From assembly GCA_002497905.1 (NCBI GenBank), contig DAFJ01000067.1, positions 7,618 through 20,103 of the forward strand: a stretch of 12,486 nucleotides of DNA, read 5' to 3'. Positions 7,601 to 12,486 of the stretch are shown here, in pieces (the stretch's first letter is position 1; every line of letters starts with the position of its first letter). A program made the position numbers and the translations under genes. This DNA comes from Euryarchaeota archaeon UBA251. GTDB taxonomy: Archaea; Thermoplasmatota; Poseidoniia; Poseidoniales; Thalassarchaeaceae. The notes under the pieces are model-generated. The model saw only the letters and a list, made by a program, of their open reading frames with translations. It did not search any database and was not told the origin of the DNA.

Positions 7601-7928
7601 ATCTGCAAATGGAGGATGCCCAGTCACATCTAACGATGAAAACAGTATTTCAGATGAAAATGAGAATCAAGGAGATCAAAGCGAGCCCCAGGTAGGGTGG
7701 AAGCTAATGATCGCAATTATTCTCGGACTCCTCATGATTGCAGGTGCAGGTTTCCAAATTATTCGCAACAAGGGGAAAAATGACTCAGGCTCTGGGACAC
7801 CAATCCAAGAAATCGAGCGGTGTCCTGAATGCAACGGTATTGCACAAGAGGCTGTAGAAAATGGTAATCGATGGACGTGGTGTCCAGCATGTAGAAAATG
7901 GCTCCAGTACAAAGGCCCAGCGTCTTGA
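4641..7928 (+). CDS. Large surface protein: WD40-like propellers, TSP3 stalk, membrane helix, cytoplasmic zinc ribbon
   Basis: The gene is not a named family member; its function is unknown. The 1095 aa protein begins with a signal peptide (Arg-rich start, then WSLLLLFILPSLMMM, cleavage likely near YAA at about 33). Residues of about 50-715 form WD40-like blades with recurring patterns such as LDFSPNEEYIAAVD and ASAGRDGSIEIWNG. The length would suit about two propellers. An Asp-rich TSP3 region follows (716-994). Then come an acidic Asn/Ser linker and one membrane helix (about 1021-1041, LMIAIILGLLMIAGAGF) followed by basic RNKGK. A C-terminal zinc ribbon has Cys 1061, 1064, 1081 and 1084 (CPEC, CPAC). 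The predicted topology is outside propellers, inside ribbon. ATG at 4641 directly follows TAG and has no ribosome binding site; Met4 at 4650 is an alternative start. Confidence 0.92.
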   Translation: MGTMLRCRCRTGLTWSLLLLFILPSLMMMIEPYAAPLDEVETKQHNVQPLQWTRNVHPPGGGGLQADLWIPQTNGALWALDFSPNEEYIAAVDINQRWLMVWNITDGRNIMTAAHPDPLVDVIWLDNDHVVIADSDDDLVVFEIEDNGESWPMNSSNGHQMSWAKGFTGAKNGFLWGMDLSEDRSRIVLCGEIDDPNIPGEIVSVETSYLTGGQGTPTTIYTSDQPIDCSFSPNGSMVTTVLRNPSGIVNQDRVVAHNIPDLSPLWDRAIGGGEATAWAIDWEPNGMGYTIGWNRPSEGVVTHFRHNDGTIDWYTPIPQDVSSLEWSQIGDALVVGLHDPGRMMIIDQIGTILNDLGWHSTVSSGSGLPADVLDVSVSTGGMMASAGRDGSIEIWNGPASTPELVSVLGNHLTREVSMHPQFNLLAMADSSGTMSVRNLTTGGIERQCFHPDHGLPLDDIPYAKSVDWGDDESVLIGFSDGIIVACDEQGKNVLQNDLASQGSLEVMGRVRYQSTELIVATYGENATNTSADGVVEILSSSSGQSLRQWNYDEVYWTIAFGPNQEIMSSVSQSGLVRTWDTIDPDPMMWTDNGVAYSHENYSGANQWFNEYPVLVTGGWDAKIKMYDSTQQVLVTEIDAAKEIFDFALDSQGPRIIVGSGDSSTSSTGRIQIFDLTTSNLITSMNTIGIPRGIELDHDRNVVLVNHTGSIVRFVSDIDQDGVPDDDDAFPTDPTQYSDLDGDEFGDNPAGNQPDSCPDQPGNSYEDRYGCIDTDGDGRSDPTPNWLAHPLGLADAFLDDPYQWLDTDGDRVGDAHSFTVGSNGMRIDNGDAFPNDPTQITDRDGDGCGDNYTYSIDDLGYRVPANGDAFPNNPLQCHDLDGDGIGDNYSYTVDPTTGLLIEIGDKFPFDRLAWHDPDDDGCVPSSATDIPYDHDSTNPLICAAPDVPEPQVNDTDSNSNVNQTNSDIDSDGDGILDQDDLCPSESGLSANGGCPVTSNDENSISDENENQGDQSEPQVGWKLMIAIILGLLMIAGAGFQIIRNKGKNDSGSGTPIQEIERCPECNGIAQEAVENGNRWTWCPACRKWLQYKGPAS
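6786..7622 (+). repeat. Thrombospondin type 3-like Asp-rich repeats inside the large surface gene
   Basis: These bases encode residues 716-994, with about five units of the pattern (G)DAFPxDPxQxxDxDGDGxGDN. Unit starts include DDAFPTDPTQ, ADAFLDDPYQ, GDAFPNDPTQ, GDAFPNNPLQ and GDKFPFDRLA. A final DSDGDGILDQDDLCP element closes with a GGCP Cys pair. DxDGDG loops of this type bind calcium and make a stiff stalk. The units differ in length and are diverged at DNA level, so recent duplication is unlikely. Confidence 0.85.
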
Positions 7929-8738
7929 TTAGGATGTCGAATACGAATGGTAGTCCATCGAAGGCTGCAAGGAATCTATTGCTGCAGCAAGTCGAGCATC
8001 TGCTTCACGTTCACCAGCTTCAATCTGTGCAGTTTCAGCATTAATCCTAACCAAACAGGACTTTGCACGCTCGTTGATTCCTTTATTCAAACCCAATGAG
8101 GGATCAACTACACCATTCAAGATACTCTGGATTCGATCAAGGCTCACCAATGTCCCTTCGCCATTCCGCATACCCATGACGCCGCCAATATGCTCCACAC
8201 CTGAACTTCGCTCGAGAGCAGCAAGAAGTTGCAAAGCGTCCCGCTTTCCACCCTTAAGAGACCCTTTAATTCGCCATCTAGACCCAAGCTTGGAAAGACG
8301 GGCTTCGAGATGATTGCCGTCAATTCGAATTGCCTTATTGAATCGGCTAATTGAGCTCCGTAAACGACCTCGCTCAGACTCGATTCGACCATGAAGAATT
8401 AGATCTTCAACTTCGAGCTTTTTCTCATCGGACCAAGCGTCTGCATCCCCCAACGAAGAAATCTGCTTGAGGCGAACCTTGCGGGCCTTCGCCAAACGTC
8501 GTGCTGCAGAGTGTGCCTCTGGGTATTGTCCTCTAAGATGGAGGATTCGAACCCATTCTCGGAGGGCAGTAACAAGGACGGCATCAAGGTGAATATCTCG
8601 CTTTGAATGAAGCAAATGCGTCGATAACTCCTGAGCCATGACCTCAGCAATCTCATAGCGTCCTTCCCCAATATAGCTACGAATCTGGACGACAACCTTG
8701 GCCGGGTCGTCCATCCCGAACATGTAATCACGCCTCAC
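7929..8738 (-). CDS. TPR-like alpha-helical cytoplasmic protein
   Basis: The gene encodes a 269 aa protein without signal peptide or membrane helix. Helical pairs resembling tetratricopeptide repeats are seen at about 13-45 (GEGRYEIAEVMAQEL), 52-86 (LHLRGQYPEAHSAARRLAKA) and most clearly 109-150 (LHGRIESERGRLRSSISRFN). Such repeats usually make protein-protein contacts. The partner is not known, but coupling to the Fn3 surface gene points to its cytoplasmic tail as a candidate. GTG at 8738 overlaps the upstream stop as GTGA. ATG at 8723 is an alternative, with GAGGCGTGA-like bases just before it, and ATG at 8714 is also possible. The C-terminus (190-269) has no recognised domain. The stop codon directly abuts the stop of the convergent WD40/TSP3 gene. 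Confidence 0.82.
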   Translation of the reverse strand: MRRDYMFGMDDPAKVVVQIRSYIGEGRYEIAEVMAQELSTHLLHSKRDIHLDAVLVTALREWVRILHLRGQYPEAHSAARRLAKARKVRLKQISSLGDADAWSDEKKLEVEDLILHGRIESERGRLRSSISRFNKAIRIDGNHLEARLSKLGSRWRIKGSLKGGKRDALQLLAALERSSGVEHIGGVMGMRNGEGTLVSLDRIQSILNGVVDPSLGLNKGINERAKSCLVRINAETAQIEAGEREADARLAAAIDSLQPSMDYHSYSTS

Positions 8739-11700
8739 GATGAGCGGCGGCGCACAGAGCGGCGTCGGACACGGGGGCGTGAGCCACCCTCATCATCGTC
8801 ATCGTCTTCGTCATCATCCTTGACCTTCCGCTTCGTACGCCTCTTCGGACGTGCAACCTTTTCTTGGAAGAGATCATCATCCTCTTCGACTTGCTTATCT
8901 TCGGATTTCTCCTCCTTCTCATCTGACTTCTCATTAAGAGCACCGAGATCTGCGCGAACATCGTCGGCTGAGCCGCCTTCTCCTCCTCCCATGAAGTCAG
9001 CCATCCAATCGTCTTCGTCAAGCATGTCCTCTTCATCACCACGCCGCTTTTTCGAGGGGTTTGCATTTGCCATCGAAGCAGCAACAATTGCAGCAAGGAG
9101 AAGAATCAGATTCAATCCACCCATCACATAGACAAGAAGGAAAGTTCCAGAAAACATACCTGGAGATACACATCCTGTCGCAGAATCTACCTCCGTGTTG
9201 GGAGGCGTTGCCGGACAACTGTCCTCATCGTTAGGAACGTTATCGCCGTCATCATCAGGAACCTGCATATCTGCAACCTCTGTTGCACAAACGGTGTATC
9301 CAGAGGTGGATCTCTGACAAAGATCCACGATGAACGTAATACGTATCTCTTCGACATTTCCTGCAGAATCGCCTGCTTCGACAATCAAGCGTTGACGGCC
9401 CTTCTCAGGCCAGGAGGCAGCCGGATCGAGATATTCGAATACGAAGGTCTTGCCACCATCATCGACTGCAGTAATATCTGTGACATTGAACCATTCCGTG
9501 CGGAGAATTGACGTCTGATCAAGCCCCTTCTCAAACTTAATTCTGACATAATCGACACCTACGTCATCTGTTACGCTTCCGTGAATTCGAACATATTCAC
9601 CGTAAAGGTAGGTGCTATCCGGACCGGGAGAATACATCTGAATATCTGGATCCTCGACATCAATAGGCCAACCAAGAGTAACCTCAGTTCGGGTGTTTCC
9701 GGCGACATCAACCAGAGTATATTCAACACGAAGATCACTATTGACCAATCCAGAAGGTACCGTCATTCGAAGTCGGTAAGTATCAGCCTTACCTGGTACC
9801 TTCTCAGCACGAACTAGGCCTCCTTCCTCAGTGAAGGAATGGCCACCAGTTGTTGTAACATTGATAATCGGATCCTCACCGAGATCCTCGTTTACTTTGA
9901 AGAGGAGTTGGTAATCACCCTGAGTCAGTGCCTCTGCAATGAAGTCCTCATCATTGTCATCTTCTCCCTCAACGGTAATGACTGCAGTAGGTGCTGTTGT
10001 GTCTTCATGAACTAACCATGCGTTGAATTCGTTAGATACAATCGTGTTTTCATTGCCCCACTGATCAGTTTGAGTCACCGCATACCAGCGATAGCGATCT
10101 ACTTCATCATCGACAGCAATGCTACGATACATCTGTGTGGTACTCGCTGATGGCTCGGCAATTGTCTCAAGAAGAGTCCATCCATTTTCGACTGTAGCAT
10201 TAGTAGTCAGTACCAGTTCATCTTCCCAATTCTCGATACCCCATGGATTTCCAGAATGAACCCAGAGGCCGTATGTTTCGTCTACCTCTTCGAAATCATT
10301 GAGCCAAGTTACGAGAGCAAACTTCGGTTCTGCCATCACTTCTAACAGCGGAGATGACATTTGTGGAGCGCGAGGGTCCTGTGTATCTTCAAGGATAGCG
10401 TCTGAGCAATTCTGAATGAAGCGCGTATCTTCGTAAGTACCGTTAATGTACCCGTAACGGGCTTCGCTCGTAACACAGTAGTATGTATTCTGGTAGACAT
10501 TTTCTGGAACTGAAGCCTCAGTTGTTTGGACACCATCCGGGACTGTAGCTACTAAATCAATATTCGAATCATTCACGAGATCCGATGCAGAAGTCAATCG
10601 AGACCCGACTGAACGGTATACGTGATAATTCTCGCCTTCGGCGCCCATCTGATCATTCCATGTGATTGTAGTCATACCGTTGTTATACACTGCAGTCACA
10701 TTAGTTGGTTCTGCAATCCACGGATTGAAGGTGTCTTCGAATATCAACGTTGAAGTTGATCCAGATGATAGGAGACCTTCATGATTGCCAATCCAATCTA
10801 CCACAGTAACGGCATAATAGGACTCAGCAAGGACACCTTGTTGTATAGTGTATCCAAACAGCTCTTCACCTGCAGATACCTCTCCAATGAGTTGTTCTCC
10901 TGAAATATTCTGTCCAAATGGAGTTGGACTACGCCAGATTCGATACCTCTCGTTCCCATCCTCATACGGATCATCGCCCCAGACGATTGTGGTTGTACCA
11001 AATCCAGTCTCTGGGATTGCTGAGAAGGAGGCTGCAACCTCCATTGCAGGTGTAGGGGCGCGAGAATCCTCGCGGACTGGACTTAGAAGGCTGTTCTGTG
11101 TAAGGAAACGGAAATCTTCGAAGCCTTGATCGACAATTGTCGCTGTATAGTACACGTTACGGTCGATACCACTAGGGACACTAAGGCTGTAGGAACTAGT
11201 CCCCGCAGGAATATCCTGAGCGACAAGAGTAGGGTTGATTTGATCCCAATTAGTTCTGTTCGCCGGGATTGGGTGCTCGTAAATTCGAATCGTGTAAGCG
11301 TTCTCTCCGGTCTCAATCAACTGACCCGGGAAGAAGACCGGTACTGTATTTTCCCATTCGAGGACAGTTTGTTGATTTACACCATCATAAGTCGCATTGA
11401 GATTGAATACAGAAGTAATCGCATGAGAGGTTTCATTCACAGCCTCGTAGTTCTGAGAGACGTTCATCTCAACAAATGCTGCCTCTGTGCTGTTCCCAAG
11501 AATTGTTGTTACTGCGTAGTGATAACTCCCCACACTGCTATGTGGGGTAAGGTGGATGACTGAGCGAGCCTGGTTCCTACAATTACCTACGCTCCACTCC
11601 GCCTCACAGGCCGGAATACTAGCAAAATGAGTTAGATTACCGTTCTCAATATCTGAAGTAGTGATTGGCGTATCCGATCGGTATACTCGATAGGTGGCAG

Positions 11701-11911
11701 CTTGGAGGTCATTCATCACTTGAAAATCGCTAGTATCCAAGTTATCCCATTGAATACGAGTGAACTCGTACGTCGGGTCCCAAGATACCGAGATGTTTTG
11801 TGCCTGTAAATCGGAATCTGTTACCCCAGATGCCGCGACCAGAGACGCGAAACCGGTCATTGACATTAAGACAAACATAAGGACAAGACCGAGGGACTTG
11901 ATTCTCGCCAT
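8735..11911 (-). CDS. Large surface protein: Fn3/Ig-like domains, TSP3 element, membrane helix, charged tail
   Basis: The function is unknown. The 1058 aa protein starts with a signal peptide (MARIKSLGLVLMFVLMSMTG, cleavage near 26-30). About five Fn3-like domains follow (roughly 40-150, 165-280, 290-390, 398-505, 520-635). They show repeated motifs such as TTIVWGDD, MTTITWND, YRVYRSDTP, YRIWRSPTP and YYAVTVVDWIGN. Two Ig-like domains come next (642-750 and 753-864, with VDVAGNTRT and GDSAGNVEEI). A TSP3 element (VPDDDGDNVPNDEDSCP) follows at about 884-900, closed by GC. One membrane helix lies at about 923-945. The cytoplasmic tail of about 110 residues is first acidic with a Met/Gly patch, then alternates Asp/Glu and Arg/Lys runs and ends RRRSVRRRSS. 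Many NxS/T sites suggest glycosylation. I prefer ATG at 11911; TTG at 11923 would add four residues. No ribosome binding site is seen, so the mRNA may be leaderless. Confidence 0.92.
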   Translation of the reverse strand: MARIKSLGLVLMFVLMSMTGFASLVAASGVTDSDLQAQNISVSWDPTYEFTRIQWDNLDTSDFQVMNDLQAATYRVYRSDTPITTSDIENGNLTHFASIPACEAEWSVGNCRNQARSVIHLTPHSSVGSYHYAVTTILGNSTEAAFVEMNVSQNYEAVNETSHAITSVFNLNATYDGVNQQTVLEWENTVPVFFPGQLIETGENAYTIRIYEHPIPANRTNWDQINPTLVAQDIPAGTSSYSLSVPSGIDRNVYYTATIVDQGFEDFRFLTQNSLLSPVREDSRAPTPAMEVAASFSAIPETGFGTTTIVWGDDPYEDGNERYRIWRSPTPFGQNISGEQLIGEVSAGEELFGYTIQQGVLAESYYAVTVVDWIGNHEGLLSSGSTSTLIFEDTFNPWIAEPTNVTAVYNNGMTTITWNDQMGAEGENYHVYRSVGSRLTSASDLVNDSNIDLVATVPDGVQTTEASVPENVYQNTYYCVTSEARYGYINGTYEDTRFIQNCSDAILEDTQDPRAPQMSSPLLEVMAEPKFALVTWLNDFEEVDETYGLWVHSGNPWGIENWEDELVLTTNATVENGWTLLETIAEPSASTTQMYRSIAVDDEVDRYRWYAVTQTDQWGNENTIVSNEFNAWLVHEDTTAPTAVITVEGEDDNDEDFIAEALTQGDYQLLFKVNEDLGEDPIINVTTTGGHSFTEEGGLVRAEKVPGKADTYRLRMTVPSGLVNSDLRVEYTLVDVAGNTRTEVTLGWPIDVEDPDIQMYSPGPDSTYLYGEYVRIHGSVTDDVGVDYVRIKFEKGLDQTSILRTEWFNVTDITAVDDGGKTFVFEYLDPAASWPEKGRQRLIVEAGDSAGNVEEIRITFIVDLCQRSTSGYTVCATEVADMQVPDDDGDNVPNDEDSCPATPPNTEVDSATGCVSPGMFSGTFLLVYVMGGLNLILLLAAIVAASMANANPSKKRRGDEEDMLDEDDWMADFMGGGEGGSADDVRADLGALNEKSDEKEEKSEDKQVEEDDDLFQEKVARPKRRTKRKVKDDDEDDDDDEGGSRPRVRRRSVRRRSS

Positions 11912-12041
11912 GACTGGACCCAATCCGAACTTGGCACTTGACCCGACATGAACTTGACGCCCCTCGTGTCATCCATCAGTTAGTTCTGAAACCCCCCGTT
12001 TTAGCCGGAAGAACCTTTCACGACAGTTTGGACGCTCCTTC
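11912..12041. promoter_or_regulatory. Divergent intergenic region between the Fn3 surface gene and the pgsA-like gene
   Basis: These 130 bp separate two divergent genes, so both promoters should lie here. I see no ribosome binding site before either ATG and no convincing TATA box. Three ACTTG words (11929, 11936, 11952) occur in direct orientation, too short to call an operator. Confidence 0.4.
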
Positions 12042-12486
12042 ATGGACGAAGAACGCGTCATCAGCCCATGGCCTAACATCGTCAGTATGTCGAGATTGGG
12101 AGCAGTCCCCCTTATTCTCGTATTCTATCTCCTATGGTTCGATGGGGCTGAGTTTCCTGAATCTTGGGTATGGTGGGCTGTCCTCGCTGTATTCGGAATA
12201 GGAATGGCTACAGATGTGCTCGACGGGTATCTCGCCAGACGTCTCGACAGCATCACTGTTTTCGGGCGTATGATAGACCCACTAATTGACAAGATTCTCA
12301 TTCAATCAATGCTGATTCTAATGGCAGCATCGCCATGGACCTCTGCCCTCGTTCCATCATGGGCAGTGGTTCTGATTCTTGCGAGAGAAGTGCTGATCAC
12401 CGGTTTCCGTGGATATGCGGAGGTCCAGAACATAGATTTCTCTGCTAGTCCTCTAGGCAAGGGTAAGACAACCAGTCAAACGATTA
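12042..12486 (+). CDS. pgsA: CDP-alcohol phosphatidyltransferase, PgsA-like (N-terminal part)
   Basis: This integral membrane enzyme family swaps CMP of a CDP-activated lipid for an alcohol such as glycerol phosphate or inositol phosphate, making phospholipid head groups. The 148 visible residues contain the full family motif: D58xxD61G62xxA65R66, then G75xxxD79xxxD83 (VLDGYLARRLDS, FGRMIDPLIDK). These are the metal and CDP-binding residues. LAREVLITGFRGYAEV (113-128) and GKGKTTSQ (139-146) resemble PgsA, the glycerophosphate phosphatidyltransferase, more than the archaetidylinositol or serine branches. Membrane helices are visible at about 18-33, 43-57, 85-96 and 102-115. The gene runs off the right edge. 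ATG at 12042 begins shortly before the conserved PNIVSMSRL, as expected; no ribosome binding site precedes it. Family is certain; the substrate is inference. Confidence 0.88.
   Translation, partial: MDEERVISPWPNIVSMSRLGAVPLILVFYLLWFDGAEFPESWVWWAVLAVFGIGMATDVLDGYLARRLDSITVFGRMIDPLIDKILIQSMLILMAASPWTSALVPSWAVVLILAREVLITGFRGYAEVQNIDFSASPLGKGKTTSQTI

Noticed and set aside
6786..7622. Repeated DNA that might be a tandem or mobile repeat array
   Set aside because: The periodicity is at protein level (calcium-binding TSP3 units of unequal length); the DNA copies are diverged and stay in frame.
11929..11958. Three direct ACTTG words in the divergent gap
   Set aside because: They are five to seven bases long with unequal spacing (7 and 16 nt); easily chance, not enough for an operator.
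11938..12201. Plus-strand open frame overlapping the start of the pgsA-like gene
   Set aside because: It is in a different frame from the conserved CDP-alcohol transferase sequence and has no family features.

Overview
This window looks like chromosomal DNA of a planktonic euryarchaeon, most likely Marine Group II (Poseidoniales, Thermoplasmatota). The assignment is inference. It rests on archaeal-type ribosomal proteins, archaeal Spt5 and SecE, an archaeal FtsZ, archaeal TATA-like boxes, strong GGAGGTGA ribosome binding sites, and two giant surface proteins with Asp-rich thrombospondin type 3 repeats of the kind common in this group.

Left block (1-4517, all minus strand): reading in the direction of transcription, the order is ftsZ1, secE, spt5 (NusG), rpl11, rpl1, rpl10 (P0) and rpl12. 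Rpl12 runs off the left edge. This is the archaeal cell division / Sec / transcription elongation / ribosomal stalk cluster. Genes are 14-67 bp apart or overlap by 4 bp. TTAAAT boxes in front of secE and rpl11 suggest that the cluster is read from more than one promoter. Two of these otherwise conserved genes are odd. Spt5 carries an extra N-terminal domain of about 127 residues that looks like a degenerate Nudix fold. Rpl11 is only 92 aa and corresponds to the C-terminal domain alone. A hairpin lies between rpl11 and rpl1, where an L1 autoregulatory site could sit.

Middle block (4641-11911): three genes of surface character. A plus-strand gene encodes a 1095 aa protein with a signal peptide, WD40-like beta-propellers, a calcium-type TSP3 stalk, one membrane helix and a cytoplasmic zinc ribbon. 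Facing it tail to tail with no gap is a minus-strand pair. A 1058 aa protein has Fn3-like and Ig-like domains, a TSP3 element, one membrane helix and a highly charged cytoplasmic tail. It is followed, with a GTGA overlap, by a cytoplasmic TPR-like protein. The two giants share the same overall plan, which suggests a related envelope or sensing role; no function can be assigned from sequence.

Right edge (12042-12486, plus): the start of a CDP-alcohol phosphatidyltransferase resembling PgsA, a membrane phospholipid head-group enzyme, divergent from the Fn3 gene.

I saw no tRNA, rRNA, CRISPR array, insertion sequence or attachment site.
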